Below are positions 7,824 to 17,152 of a stretch of DNA of 64,000 nucleotides, piece by piece (the stretch's first letter is position 1; every line of letters starts with the position of its first letter). Location of the stretch: contig JAEZHP010000030.1 of assembly GCA_023416515.1 (NCBI GenBank), positions 3,164-67,163 on the forward strand, in the 5' to 3' direction. A program made the translations under genes and the position numbers. The DNA comes from Pseudomonadota bacterium (GTDB lineage Bacteria; Pseudomonadota; Alphaproteobacteria; Sphingomonadales; Sphingomonadaceae). The notes under the pieces are model-generated. The model was not told the origin of the DNA. It searched no databases and saw only the letters and a program-made list of their open reading frames with translations.

Positions 7824-7888
7824 CCGCAGACCCAGCTCAACCTTCCTACAGGCCCGTACCAAGCCCGAATAGCGGGAGCGGGGTATCG

Positions 7889-9601
7889 ATGCACAGTTTG
7901 TTGATGAAGAGTGGCGGCTGGCTGGCGGTCGTGGTGTTGGCTGTTGCCGCCGCTGCCGCGGCTGCCGACTGGGGATTTGCCGTCCACATGGGGATCGTCG
8001 CAGTTGCGGCGTTGATCGCGCTTGGCGTGATGATCACCCGCACCGACTATGCCGGACACAGCGAATTGCGGCCGCCGGCTGCGCCGGACGAGGGCCGTTA
8101 CGATGACGCGCCGATCCGCTGGGGCGTGATTGCTACTCTCTTCTGGGGGATCGCGGGCTTTGCCGCGGGCCTTTTCATAGCCCTTCAACTTGCCTTCCCG
8201 GCGCTGAACCTCGGCATCGAATATGCAAGCTTCGGGCGTGTTCGGCCGCTCCACACGAGCGCCGTTATCTTCGCGTTCGGGGGCAACGCCCTCATCGCGA
8301 CCAGCTTCTATATCGTGCAGCGCACGTGCCGCGCCCGTCTCGCCTTTCCGACTCTCGCCCGCTTCGTCTTCTGGGGCTACCAGCTGTTCATCGTCCTCGC
8401 GGCGACCGGCTACCTGCTAGGGATCACCGAGAGCCGCGAATATGCCGAGCCGGAATGGTATGTCGACCTGTGGCTGACGGTCGTCTGGGTGGCCTATGGC
8501 GCCGTTTTCGTCGGAACCATCCTGAAGCGCCGCGAACCCCACATCTACGTGGCCAACTGGTTCTACCTGGCTTTCATCATCACCATCGCGATGCTGCACA
8601 TCGTCAACAACCTGGCGGTCCCGGTCAGCTGGACAGGATCCAAATCCTACTCCGCGTTCGCGGGTGTGCAGGATGCGCTCACCCAATGGTGGTACGGCCA
8701 CAACGCGGTCGGGTTCTTCCTGACCGCAGGCTTCCTGGCCATGATGTACTATTTCGTACCCAAGCAGGCCGAGCGGCCGGTTTATAGCTACCGGCTGTCG
8801 ATCATCCACTTCTGGTCGCTGATCTTTCTCTACATCTGGGCCGGCCCGCACCACCTCCACTACACGGCGCTGCCAGACTGGGCGCAGACCCTCGGCATGG
8901 TCTTCTCGATCATGTTGTGGATGCCGAGCTGGGGCGGGATGATCAACGGCCTGATGACCCTTAACGGGGCATGGGACAAGATTCGCACCGATCCCATCAT
9001 CCGAATGATGGTGCTGGCGCTGGCCTTCTACGGCATGGCGACCTTCGAGGGCCCGATGCTGTCGATCCGCTCGGTCAATAGCCTGTCCCACTATACCGAC
9101 TGGACCATTGGCCACGTCCATGCCGGCGCGCTCGGCTGGAACGGCATGATCACCTTCGCCGCGGTCTATTTCCTGGTGCCGCGCCTGTGGGGCCGGACCC
9201 GCCTCTACTCGCTGCGCATGGTGAACTGGCACTTCTGGCTCGCGACGCTGGGGATCGTTCTCTACGCCGCCGCGATGTGGGTCGCGGGCATCATGCAGGG
9301 CTTGATGTGGCGCGAGTACGGCGCGGACGGATACCTGGTCTACAGCTTCGTCGAAACCGTCACCGCGATGTTCCCAATGTACCTGATCCGCTCGGCCGGG
9401 GGTCTCCTCTACCTCGCCGGGGCCCTGATCATGGTCTTCAACGTCTGGATGACGGTGAAGGGACGGCTGCGCGACGAGAAGCCGATGAGCGACGCCGCGT
9501 TCAATCCTGAAGGCGACCGGCCACTTCCGGCGGCCGCCAAGCCGAGCCGGCCCGCCAGGCCCGCGAACGAACCCGATCTCATGCCCGCTGCGGCCGAATG
9601 A
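7889..9601 (+). CDS. ccoN: cbb3-type cytochrome c oxidase catalytic subunit I
   Basis: Haem-copper oxidase subunit holding low-spin haem b and the haem b3/CuB site; it reduces oxygen to water with high affinity and pumps protons. The 570-residue protein has an extra N-terminal helix pair and then the 12-helix core. RPLHTSAVIFAFGG carries a haem ligand, WWYGHNAVGFF the CuB region, WAGPHHLHY the two further CuB histidines, and DWTIGHVHAGALGWNG the haem histidines. The C-terminal 45 residues are Pro/Ala-rich and outside the conserved core. It heads an operon with ccoO, ccoQ, ccoP, ccoG, ccoH, ccoI, ccoS and hemN. Confidence 0.97.
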   Translation: MHSLLMKSGGWLAVVVLAVAAAAAAADWGFAVHMGIVAVAALIALGVMITRTDYAGHSELRPPAAPDEGRYDDAPIRWGVIATLFWGIAGFAAGLFIALQLAFPALNLGIEYASFGRVRPLHTSAVIFAFGGNALIATSFYIVQRTCRARLAFPTLARFVFWGYQLFIVLAATGYLLGITESREYAEPEWYVDLWLTVVWVAYGAVFVGTILKRREPHIYVANWFYLAFIITIAMLHIVNNLAVPVSWTGSKSYSAFAGVQDALTQWWYGHNAVGFFLTAGFLAMMYYFVPKQAERPVYSYRLSIIHFWSLIFLYIWAGPHHLHYTALPDWAQTLGMVFSIMLWMPSWGGMINGLMTLNGAWDKIRTDPIIRMMVLALAFYGMATFEGPMLSIRSVNSLSHYTDWTIGHVHAGALGWNGMITFAAVYFLVPRLWGRTRLYSLRMVNWHFWLATLGIVLYAAAMWVAGIMQGLMWREYGADGYLVYSFVETVTAMFPMYLIRSAGGLLYLAGALIMVFNVWMTVKGRLRDEKPMSDAAFNPEGDRPLPAAAKPSRPARPANEPDLMPAAAE

Positions 9602-9612
9602 GGACCACAAGA

Positions 9613-10347
9613 ATGGCTGCCCGTATCCTCGATCACAAGCGCATCGAGCGCAACGTCACCTTGCTCGCCGTGCTGTCCTTCATCGTCGTCGCGATCGGCG
9701 GGATCGTCGAGATCGCGCCCTTGTTCTGGATCGACTCCACCGTCGAGGAAGTCGAGGGCGTTCGACCCTACACGCCGCTTGAGCTCGCCGGCCGCGACAT
9801 CTACGTTCGTGAGGGCTGCTACAGCTGCCACAGCCAAATGGTTCGGCCGTTCCGCGACGAGGTCGAGCGCTATGGCCACTACAGCCTGGCCGCCGAGAGC
9901 ATGTACGACCATCCCTTCCAGTGGGGCTCCAAGCGTACCGGTCCGGACCTCGCCCGAGTTGGCGGCCGCTATTCGGACGAATGGCACGTCCGGCATCTGC
10001 GCAACCCGCGGTCGGTGGTGCCGGAGTCGATCATGCCGGGCTACGCCTTCCTGTCGGAGAGGCCGCTCAACCCGAGCAGTGCTGCCGCGCACCTGCGGGC
10101 CCAGCGCGCCGTAGGCGTCCCCTATTCGAACGACGCCATCGAACAGGCCGAAGCCGACATGCGCAATCAGGCCAGCCCGGATGGCGACGTCGAGGCGCTC
10201 CAGAGCCGCTACCCTCGCGCCCAGGTTCGCGACTTCGACGGCAACCCGTCGCGGCTGACCGAGATGGATGCCCTCGTGGCCTATCTCCAGATGCTCGGCA
10301 CCCTCGTCGATGTCCGCGCTGCCGCGCCGCAGGAGACCGCTCGATGA
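9613..10347 (+). CDS. ccoO: cbb3-type oxidase mono-haem cytochrome c subunit II
   Basis: Membrane-anchored mono-haem c subunit passing electrons to CcoN. From the ATG at 9613 it has one N-terminal helix at about 15-37 and a haem-binding C69-Y-S-C-H73, followed by QMVRPFRDE and the family signature KRTGPDLARVGGRYSD. An ATG at 9598 overlapping the ccoN stop is also in frame, but only the 9613 start has GAGG at a usable distance. It overlaps ccoQ as ATGA. Confidence 0.96.
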   Translation: MAARILDHKRIERNVTLLAVLSFIVVAIGGIVEIAPLFWIDSTVEEVEGVRPYTPLELAGRDIYVREGCYSCHSQMVRPFRDEVERYGHYSLAAESMYDHPFQWGSKRTGPDLARVGGRYSDEWHVRHLRNPRSVVPESIMPGYAFLSERPLNPSSAAAHLRAQRAVGVPYSNDAIEQAEADMRNQASPDGDVEALQSRYPRAQVRDFDGNPSRLTEMDALVAYLQMLGTLVDVRAAAPQETAR

Positions 10348-10490
10348 GCTATGAGGCGCTCCGCCACTTCGCCGACAGCTGGGGCCTGATCGCAATGGGC
10401 TTGTTCTACCTCGCCCTGTGCGGGTGGGCGTTCCTGCCGCGCAACCGCAACCGCAACCGCGACGCCGCGGACATGATCTTCAAGGACTAG
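10344..10490 (+). CDS. ccoQ: cbb3-type oxidase small subunit
   Basis: A 48-residue single-helix protein beginning MSYEALRHFADSWGLIAMG, with the helix about 12-30 and the typical basic segment PRNRNRNRDAADMIF after it. CcoQ stabilises the cbb3 complex. Its ATG overlaps the ccoO stop, and seven bases separate it from ccoP. The Arg-Asn repeat arises from a short run of CGCAAC codons. Confidence 0.92.
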   Translation: MSYEALRHFADSWGLIAMGLFYLALCGWAFLPRNRNRNRDAADMIFKD

Positions 10491-10497
10491 ACCTGCG

Positions 10498-11418
10498 ATG
10501 GCCGACAGCAAGCGCATCGACGAGCCGAGCGGGACCGAGACGGTCGGGCACGAGTGGGACGGTATCGAGGAGCTCAATACTCCCCTTCCCCGCTGGTGGC
10601 TGTGGAGCTTCTACGCGACGATTGCCTGGGGACTCGTCTTCGTAATCCTCTATCCCGCATGGCCGCTGGTCGACCGCGCAACCCAAGGCGTGCTCGGCTG
10701 GACCAGCCGCGGACAGCTGGAGCAGGAGCTTGCCGAGCAGCAGGCGGCGATGGCGCCGATCCGAGCGGCGATCGAACGGACGCCGATCGACCGCCTCCAG
10801 GCCGATCCCGCGCTGTACGCCCAGGCGATCGAGGGCGGGCGCTCCGCCTTCCGAATGCATTGCGTGCAATGCCATGGCTCGGGCGGCGCCGGCTCCACCG
10901 GTTATCCCAACCTCAATGACGACGACTGGCTGTGGGGCGGCCGGATCGACCAGATCCAGTTCACCATCAATCACGGCATCCGCAATCCTGATCACGATCA
11001 GACCCGCACCAGCCAGATGCCTGCCTTCGGCGCGATGCTCGAGTCCCGGCAGATCGCCGATCTCGCAGCGCACGTCCGCGTGATCAGCGGCCAGCAGCCG
11101 GCCGACGCGGGCTCCCAGCGCGGCGCGGCGCTGTTCGCCGACAATTGCGCCGCCTGTCATGGACCGGCCGGGCGGGGCAACCGCGACGTCGGCGCGCCCA
11201 ATCTGACCGATCCGATCTGGCTCTATGGCGGCGACACGGAGAGCATCCGTACGACCATTGCAAACAGCCGCTTCGGCGTGATGCCGCGGTGGGGCGACCG
11301 GCTCGACCCGGCCACGGTCAAGATGCTCTCCGCCTATGTTCATTCGCTCGGCGGCGGTGAGGCGCGGCCAGCGCGGACCGCCGCCAACGTGGAAGTGAAC
11401 CGCAATGGCCAGCCCTGA
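10498..11418 (+). CDS. ccoP: cbb3-type oxidase di-haem cytochrome c subunit III
   Basis: 306 residues. A single membrane helix at about 33-53 (WWLWSFYATIAWGLVFVIL) follows the N-terminal PLPRWW motif, and two c-type haem domains are exposed to the periplasm: CVQCH at 122-126 with SQMPAFG as the methionine-ligand segment, and CAACH at 217-221 with GVMPRWG. It accepts electrons from soluble or membrane cytochrome c and hands them to CcoO. The stop overlaps the ccoG start by 14 bases, which ties the assembly genes to the structural genes. Confidence 0.96.
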   Translation: MADSKRIDEPSGTETVGHEWDGIEELNTPLPRWWLWSFYATIAWGLVFVILYPAWPLVDRATQGVLGWTSRGQLEQELAEQQAAMAPIRAAIERTPIDRLQADPALYAQAIEGGRSAFRMHCVQCHGSGGAGSTGYPNLNDDDWLWGGRIDQIQFTINHGIRNPDHDQTRTSQMPAFGAMLESRQIADLAAHVRVISGQQPADAGSQRGAALFADNCAACHGPAGRGNRDVGAPNLTDPIWLYGGDTESIRTTIANSRFGVMPRWGDRLDPATVKMLSAYVHSLGGGEARPARTAANVEVNRNGQP

Positions 11419-12865
11419 CCACCTGGTCGGCGTCAGAAGGAAGAGCCTTTACGCCAAGCGCGAGCCAGTTTTCCCCAAGGCAGTGGATGGCAATTTCCGC
11501 CGCCTCAAATGGGGGATCATGGTCGTCACCCTGACGATCTATTACGCGACACCCTGGCTCCGCTGGGATCGCGGCCCCTATGCCCCGGACCAGGCGGTGC
11601 TGGTCGATCTCGCCGGCCGCCGCTTCTACATGTTCGGAATCGAGATTTGGCCGCACGAATTCTACTACGTAGCCGGCCTGCTGATCATGGCCGGTATAGG
11701 CCTGTTCCTGGTGACGAGCGCGGTGGGCCGCGCCTGGTGCGGCTATGCCTGCCCGCAAACGGTCTGGACTGACCTCTTCCAGCATGTCGAGCGATTTATC
11801 GACGGTGATCGCAACGCGCAGATCCGCCTCGCCAAGGCGCCATGGAGCCTCGGCAAGCTCGCGAGGCGCGCGGCGAAATATGCGGTGTGGTTCGCCATCG
11901 CCATCGCCACCGGAGGCGCCTGGATCTTCTATTTCGCCGACGCGCCGACGCTTGCGCGGGACTTCCTCAGCGGCGACGCGGCGCCGGTCGCCTATACGAC
12001 GGTTGCGATCCTTACCGCCACGACCTTCATCCTCGGCGGCTTCATGCGCGAGCAGGTGTGCATCTACATGTGTCCCTGGCCGCGCATCCAAGGCGCGATG
12101 ATGGACGAGAAGACGCTCACCGTTACCTACAAGGACTGGCGGGGTGAGCCGCGCCATCGGGGGACGAAGAAGGCGACGCTTGCCGATCTCGGGCTGATCG
12201 GCGACTGCGTCGACTGCAACGCCTGCGTCGCCGTCTGCCCGACCGGCATCGACATCCGCAACGGGCCGCAAGTGGGCTGCATCACCTGTGCGCTGTGCAT
12301 CGATGCCTGCGACCGGGTGATGAAGCAGGTGGGCCGGCCGCGCGGCCTGATCGACTATACCACATTCGAGAATAACGAGCTGGAGCGCAGGGGCGAGGCG
12401 CCCAAGCCGATCTCCAGAGAGCTCTTCAGGCCGCGCACGATCATCTATTTCGCGGTGTGGGCCAGCATTGGCCTGGTCATGCTGTTCGGACTTGGCAGCC
12501 GCACGCGCCTCGACATCAGCGCGCAGCAGGACCGCAACCCAGTGTTCGTGCGCCTGTCGGACGGCCACATCCGCAACGGCTATATGGTCAAGATCCGCAA
12601 CATGCAGGCGCGGCCGCGCTCCGTGGAGGTGTCGATCGACGGGCTGCCGGGGGCGGTCATCTGGACTCCGGGCGGTTCTCGCGAACAAGCCACCAGCAGG
12701 GTGGCCGCCGTAGTGCCGGCCGACCAACTCGCGAAACTACGTATATTCGTGGCGGCCCCCGGAGCGGCAGAGGAGCGGGACGACTTCACCTTCGCCGTCC
12801 GCGCGCTGGACGCAGAGGGCGGAGGCGACAGCACCGAGGCAGTCTTCGAGCGTCCCGAATCATGA
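11405..12865 (+). CDS. ccoG: cbb3 oxidase assembly ferredoxin-like membrane protein
   Basis: CcoG (FixG/RdxA), a membrane-bound [4Fe-4S] protein that reduces copper for cbb3 oxidase assembly. The 486-residue product has several membrane helices, the membrane-proximal cysteine motifs CGYACPQTVW and CIYMCPWPRIQG, and two ferredoxin clusters CVDCNACVAVCP and CITCALCIDACD. An immunoglobulin-like FixG C-terminal domain (about 390-486) follows the last helix. It overlaps both ccoP and ccoH. Confidence 0.96.
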   Translation: MASPDHLVGVRRKSLYAKREPVFPKAVDGNFRRLKWGIMVVTLTIYYATPWLRWDRGPYAPDQAVLVDLAGRRFYMFGIEIWPHEFYYVAGLLIMAGIGLFLVTSAVGRAWCGYACPQTVWTDLFQHVERFIDGDRNAQIRLAKAPWSLGKLARRAAKYAVWFAIAIATGGAWIFYFADAPTLARDFLSGDAAPVAYTTVAILTATTFILGGFMREQVCIYMCPWPRIQGAMMDEKTLTVTYKDWRGEPRHRGTKKATLADLGLIGDCVDCNACVAVCPTGIDIRNGPQVGCITCALCIDACDRVMKQVGRPRGLIDYTTFENNELERRGEAPKPISRELFRPRTIIYFAVWASIGLVMLFGLGSRTRLDISAQQDRNPVFVRLSDGHIRNGYMVKIRNMQARPRSVEVSIDGLPGAVIWTPGGSREQATSRVAAVVPADQLAKLRIFVAAPGAAEERDDFTFAVRALDAEGGGDSTEAVFERPES

Positions 12866-13329
12866 GCAAAGCACGTCAGCAACGGTTCACCGGGCGCCAC
12901 ATGACCCTGATCATGATGGCCTTCTTCGGCGTCGTGATCTCCGTCAACGTGACCATGGCCATCTTCGCCTCCCGCACGTTCGGCGGCAAGGTAGTCGAAA
13001 ACTCCTATGTTGCCACTCAGCGCTTCAACGGATGGCTGGAGAAGGCCCGGGCCCAGGAGCAACTCGGATGGAACGAGACCGTCCAGCTCGACCAGGAGCG
13101 TCGGATCGAGCTCGATGTAACTGCGAGCGGCGGGCCGCTCGGCGGTGCCCGGATCCTCGCTGAGGCGAGGCATCCTGTCGGCCGCGCCGACGACATTTCC
13201 CTGGCGTTCGCCGAAGTAGGGGCGGGCCGCTACCGCAGCCTCGACGCACTGCCTCACGGCCGATGGCAGATTCACCTCACCATCAATTCCGGCGGCGCGG
13301 AGAAGCGTCTCATCGAGGTGCTGCAATGA
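12862..13329 (+). CDS. ccoH: cbb3 oxidase assembly protein
   Basis: 155 residues with one N-terminal helix (MTLIMMAFFGVVISVNVTM) and a periplasmic FixH domain. Conserved features include the helix motif followed by NSYVATQRFNGWL and a beta-rich C-terminal part ending HGRWQIHLTI. CcoH is needed for stable cbb3 oxidase. Start and stop overlap ccoG and ccoI as ATGA. Confidence 0.92.
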   Translation: MSKARQQRFTGRHMTLIMMAFFGVVISVNVTMAIFASRTFGGKVVENSYVATQRFNGWLEKARAQEQLGWNETVQLDQERRIELDVTASGGPLGGARILAEARHPVGRADDISLAFAEVGAGRYRSLDALPHGRWQIHLTINSGGAEKRLIEVLQ

Positions 13330-15449
13330 CCGCGGCCACCAGCATCGCTGCCGCAGGCGCCGTCGACCGCCACCTGTTCGCGGTGCCGGGCCTTCGCTGT
13401 GCTTCCTGCATCTCGAAGCTTGAGAACGGCCTGGCGCCGCTTGCGGGGATTGTCTCCGCGCGGGTTAACTTCACGGCCAAGCAGGTCACGGTCGATCACC
13501 TTCCCGAGCTGAAGGTTCCCGACATCAAGGCGATGATCGCCCGCGTCGGCTTCGATGCCGAGCCGATCCGCTCCGCCGCCGCGTTGACCGACACGCGCGA
13601 AAGCCGGAGCCTCGCCAAGGCGACCGCGGTTGCCGGCTTCGCGTCCATGAACGTGATGCTGCTGTCGGTGTCGGTCTGGTCGGGGGCAACGGGGCCGACG
13701 CGCGACCTCTTCCACCTGATCTCGGCGCTGATCGCGATCCCGACCGTCGCCTATTCCGGCCGCCCCTTCTTCCGCTCCGCCTGGTCCGCGCTCAAGGCTG
13801 GCCGGACCAATATGGACGTTCCGATCACGATCGGAGTTCTGCTGGTCACTGCGCTAAGCCTGTTCGAGGCGCTCACCAGCGGTCCCCACGCGTATTTCGA
13901 TGGCGCGGTGATGCTGCTCTTCTTCCTGCTCGTTGGGCGGCTGCTCGACAGCGTGATGAGGGATCGTGCTCGCGACGGCGTCGCCGCCTTGCTCAAGCAG
14001 ACAGCGCCCGGAGCCCGGGTTGAGCAGCCAGACGGCCGCACCGACTGGGTCCAAGCCGAGGAACTGCAGCCGGGCATGCGCATGATCGTTCCGGCCGGCG
14101 AGCGGCTTGCGGCCGACGGCGTGATCGAAGCCGGGACGAGCAGCATCGATCTCGCGCTCCTCACGGGTGAAAGCCTTCCTCAGCAGGTCGCGCCTGGCGG
14201 CACGGTCCACGCCGGAACTCTGAACCTGGACGCGCCGCTCACCGTCCGAGTCACCGCCGCCGGCCCGGACACCGCAATCGCCGACATCACCCGCCTGATG
14301 GAACAGGCCGCACAGGGAAAATCGCGCTATGTGCGCCTCGCCGACCGAGCAGCGCGCTGGTACGCGCCGGCCGTTCACACGCTGGCCGCCCTATCGTTCA
14401 TAGGTTGGATGGCAGCGGGCGCCGGCTGGCATCAGGCGTTGCTGATCGCGGCCGCGGTGCTGATCATCACCTGCCCCTGCGCGCTTGGGCTCGCTGTTCC
14501 CGCTGCCCAGATCGTCGCGGCCGGCACCCTCATGCGGCGCGGAGTCCTGGTGAAGGACGGCTCGGCGTTGGAGCGGCTCGCGGAGGTCGATCGTGCCCTT
14601 TTCGACAAGACCGGCACGCTGACCCTCGGCAGCCCTGAGCCGGTCGATCTCGACCGGCTCCCCGACCGCTTCCGACCGATCGTGCTGTCGCTCGCCCGAG
14701 CCAGCAGCCATCCGCTGAGCCAAGCGATTCGCAGCGAACTCGAATCTGCCGGAGTTCCGCCCGCGGACGTGGAACACATCGTCGAGAAGCCGGGCATTGG
14801 CCTCGTCGCGCGCCACAGCGGACGAGTTGTCAGTCTAGGGCGACCCGACGCAGCGACGGACCGGATGGCGGTCGAGTTCAAGGCGGAGGGCGAGTCACCA
14901 ATCCTCATCCACTTCCAAGATTCGGTTCGGCCCGCCGCCGCCGAAACCATCGATCAGCTCGCTCGCTTCGGCATCACGAGCTCGATAGCATCCGGGGACA
15001 GCGTCGCCGGAGTTGCTCCCATCGCGCAGGCGCTCCAACTAACCGCCCAGACCGCGATGCGGCCCGAGGACAAGCTCGGCGAGATCGCCCGGCTTGGAGC
15101 CGCCGGACACAAGGTGCTAATGGTCGGCGACGGCCTCAACGACGGGCCTGCGCTTGCCGCCGGTCACGCCTCGATCGCGCCCGCTTCGGCAAGCGACGTC
15201 GGCCAGAATGCAGCCGACGCGGTCTTCCTCGGCGACAGCCTCGCCCCGGTGGCCAAGGCCCTGATGGTGGCGCGCAGGACGATGCGCGTGGTCAGGCAGA
15301 ACTTCGCCATCGCGATCGGCTACAATGCGCTTGCGATTCCATTGGCGCTGGCCGGCCTGGTCACCCCCCTAGTGGCGGCACTGGCGATGTCGGGATCGTC
15401 GATCATCGTCGTGGCCAATGCGCTGCGCCTGCGCGGAGCCGCACGATGA
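13326..15449 (+). CDS. ccoI: Copper-transporting P1B-type ATPase for cbb3 oxidase
   Basis: A 707-residue copper exporter that supplies copper to the periplasmic side for CcoN. In order: an N-terminal metal-binding domain with GLRCASC (Cys 25 and 28), membrane helices, the phosphatase TGES loop (LLTGESLPQ), the copper-channel CPC motif in TCPCALGLAVPAAQ, the phosphorylation site FDKTGTLT, and the hinge MVGDGLNDGPALA. The open frame extends 21 codons upstream, but the ATG at 13326 overlaps the ccoH stop and is the natural start. The C-terminus overlaps ccoS. Confidence 0.96.
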   Translation: MTAATSIAAAGAVDRHLFAVPGLRCASCISKLENGLAPLAGIVSARVNFTAKQVTVDHLPELKVPDIKAMIARVGFDAEPIRSAAALTDTRESRSLAKATAVAGFASMNVMLLSVSVWSGATGPTRDLFHLISALIAIPTVAYSGRPFFRSAWSALKAGRTNMDVPITIGVLLVTALSLFEALTSGPHAYFDGAVMLLFFLLVGRLLDSVMRDRARDGVAALLKQTAPGARVEQPDGRTDWVQAEELQPGMRMIVPAGERLAADGVIEAGTSSIDLALLTGESLPQQVAPGGTVHAGTLNLDAPLTVRVTAAGPDTAIADITRLMEQAAQGKSRYVRLADRAARWYAPAVHTLAALSFIGWMAAGAGWHQALLIAAAVLIITCPCALGLAVPAAQIVAAGTLMRRGVLVKDGSALERLAEVDRALFDKTGTLTLGSPEPVDLDRLPDRFRPIVLSLARASSHPLSQAIRSELESAGVPPADVEHIVEKPGIGLVARHSGRVVSLGRPDAATDRMAVEFKAEGESPILIHFQDSVRPAAAETIDQLARFGITSSIASGDSVAGVAPIAQALQLTAQTAMRPEDKLGEIARLGAAGHKVLMVGDGLNDGPALAAGHASIAPASASDVGQNAADAVFLGDSLAPVAKALMVARRTMRVVRQNFAIAIGYNALAIPLALAGLVTPLVAALAMSGSSIIVVANALRLRGAAR

Positions 15450-15592
15450 CGGGGCTCGCCGTCCTGATCCCAATCGCGCTCGGCCTGGGGCTCGCGGGGC
15501 TCTCGGCCTTCTTCTGGGCGATGAAGTCCGGACAATTCGAAGACATGGACGGAGCGGCGCTGCGGATCCTGATCGACGAGGATCCGCAATGA
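15446..15592 (+). CDS. ccoS: cbb3-type oxidase assembly protein CcoS
   Basis: 48 residues: one membrane helix (LAVLIPIALGLGLAGLSAFFW) and then a short acidic tail with the typical GQFEDMDGAALRIL segment. CcoS is needed to insert haem and CuB into CcoN. It overlaps ccoI and hemN as ATGA. Confidence 0.93.
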   Translation: MTGLAVLIPIALGLGLAGLSAFFWAMKSGQFEDMDGAALRILIDEDPQ

Positions 15593-16896
15593 GCTGGCCT
15601 TACCATCCCGAACTGCTCGCGCGGCGAGTCCCCCGCTACACCAGCTATCCAACCGCGGCCGAGTTCAACGAGAACGTCGGCGCGGGCGACATGGAGCAAG
15701 CGTTGGCGTCGCTCGATCCGTCCGAGACGATCTCGCTCTACCTCCACATCCCCTATTGTCACGAGATCTGCTGGTATTGCGGCTGCAATACCGGTGCCGC
15801 GAACAAAGTAGGACGGCTCGCCTCCTATCTGGCCGCGCTGATCGAAGAGATCGGCCTTGTCGCCGACCGGATCTCCGGCACGGCCCGCGTCGGCCGCATC
15901 GCCTTCGGCGGCGGCAGTCCCAACGCACTTTCGGGTGCGCAAATGGCGGACCTGATCGAACAGGTGAACAATCGCTTCGACACCGCCAGCTCATTGCTTT
16001 CCGTTGAGATCGACCCGCGCCAGCTCAAGGATGACTTCGTCTCCGCGCTGGCCGACGCCGGGGTTCGGCAGGCCAGCCTCGGCGTTCAGACGTTCAGCGA
16101 CCAGATCCAGCGGCGGATCGGGCGGGTCCAGCCGGCGCATCTTATCGATCACGCTGTGGAGCAGCTCAGGGGCGCCGGCGTCGCCTCCCTCAACTTCGAT
16201 TTGATGTACGGGCTCCCCGGCCAGACGTTAGCCGATCTCCAGTCGACCCTCGCCCAGTCCGTGGCTTTCGGGGCTGATCGCATCGCCCTGTTTGGCTATG
16301 CCCACCTGCCCGAACTGGTGGCGCGCCAGCGGCGAATCTCCGCGGCCGACCTGCCGGGCGAAGCCGAAAGGTTCGAGATGGCCTCCGCCGGCTACGATTT
16401 CCTCGTCGAGGCGGGCTACCGGCCGGTCGGCTTCGATCATTTCGCCCTGCCCGGCGACCCGCTTGCGCAGGCCGCGCGCCGAGGGCGGCTCCGCCGTAAC
16501 TTCCAGGGCTTCACCGATGACGGTTCTAAGACCCTGATCGGCCTCGGCGCGAGCGCAATCAGCGAATCTCCCGGACTGCTTGCCCAGAACGAGAAGAATA
16601 GCGGCCGCTATCGCATGTTGACCTCTTCAGGCCGTCTTGCCGCCGTTCGAGGCATTGCCCGCGACGCGGACGACCGGCGCCGCGGCGCGATCATCGAGTC
16701 CCTGCTGTGCCGGGGCGAAGCGCAGATCGAGGCGGTGCCGGACGGGCTCGAACCCTTCGTTGCGAGAGACGTCGTAAGGCTGGTCGGGAACAGGCTCAGG
16801 CTCACTCCATCGGGACTTCCTTATGCGCGCTCGGTCGCCGCCCTATTCGATCGTCATCGCGTCCATGGAGGGGGTCGGTTCAGTGCGGCGGTCTAG
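15589..16896 (+). CDS. hemN: Oxygen-independent coproporphyrinogen III oxidase
   Basis: A radical-SAM enzyme that decarboxylates coproporphyrinogen III to protoporphyrinogen IX without oxygen, supplying haem when the cbb3 oxidase is made. 435 residues with the HemN cluster pattern C57-x3-C61-x2-C64-x-C66 (YCHEICWYCGC), the SAM-binding FGGGSPN, the GVQTFSDQIQRRIGR segment and the C-terminal HemN domain. True HemN rather than the HemW paralogue is indicated by the CxC ending and length. It is coupled to ccoS by ATGA. Confidence 0.94.
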   Translation: MSWPYHPELLARRVPRYTSYPTAAEFNENVGAGDMEQALASLDPSETISLYLHIPYCHEICWYCGCNTGAANKVGRLASYLAALIEEIGLVADRISGTARVGRIAFGGGSPNALSGAQMADLIEQVNNRFDTASSLLSVEIDPRQLKDDFVSALADAGVRQASLGVQTFSDQIQRRIGRVQPAHLIDHAVEQLRGAGVASLNFDLMYGLPGQTLADLQSTLAQSVAFGADRIALFGYAHLPELVARQRRISAADLPGEAERFEMASAGYDFLVEAGYRPVGFDHFALPGDPLAQAARRGRLRRNFQGFTDDGSKTLIGLGASAISESPGLLAQNEKNSGRYRMLTSSGRLAAVRGIARDADDRRRGAIIESLLCRGEAQIEAVPDGLEPFVARDVVRLVGNRLRLTPSGLPYARSVAALFDRHRVHGGGRFSAAV

Positions 16897-17128
16897 CCAG
16901 TGCCTGTCGGTGGCGGCGGCGCTTTGCCTCGCCATCCAGCACAGCCCGGCATCGGGGGCCAATGTGATGGTGCTCGAAGGCACCACCTGCAACGGCGGCG
17001 CCTTCACAAACTACATTCCGACGCGTGAGCCGAAACCGGAGAGGGAGCATGATGATCAGGCGGGGGCCTGTCACGCGGCCTTTCTCCACTCCCGGAAATG
17101 GCGGAGACCCGGGGCAGGCTGCGCCTGA
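16883..17128 (+). CDS. Small putative secreted protein with C-terminal ACHA motif
   Basis: 81 residues from a GTG at 16883, preceded by GGAGGGGG at a usable distance; the start overlaps the hemN stop by 14 bases. The N-terminus RRSSQCLSVAAALCLAIQH looks like a signal peptide, with cleavage near ASGA. The mature part has TTCNGGAF, a Pro/Glu/Lys stretch and then DDQAGACHAAFLHSRK. Small exported proteins with a cysteine-rich CHA..R ending are familiar to me from sphingomonad genomes, but I cannot name a domain. It is probably the last gene of the cco-hemN operon. Confidence 0.5.
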   Translation: MRRSSQCLSVAAALCLAIQHSPASGANVMVLEGTTCNGGAFTNYIPTREPKPEREHDDQAGACHAAFLHSRKWRRPGAGCA

Positions 17129-17152
17129 TATCGGCCGATTTGAATCGACGCG

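Larger units (their letters stand above)
7498..7888. other. 391-base spacer upstream of the cbb3 operon
   Basis: The only coding candidate is a 58-codon frame listed separately. Within it lies a 7-base inverted repeat GGCTGAA/TTCAGCC (7709-7727, loop of 5). The promoter-proximal part holds the TTACG-N8-CGTAT site at 7806-7823. I found no sequence close to TTGAT-N4-ATCAA here. Confidence 0.6.

Noticed and set aside
7498..7888. FNR box upstream of ccoN
   Set aside because: Looked for TTGAT-N4-ATCAA and close variants on both strands; only half-sites such as TTGTC-N4 or TTGGC-N4 are present, not convincing.
10441..10465. Short CGCAAC tandem repeat
   Set aside because: It encodes the Arg-Asn segment of CcoQ and has only about three units; not a separate repeat feature.
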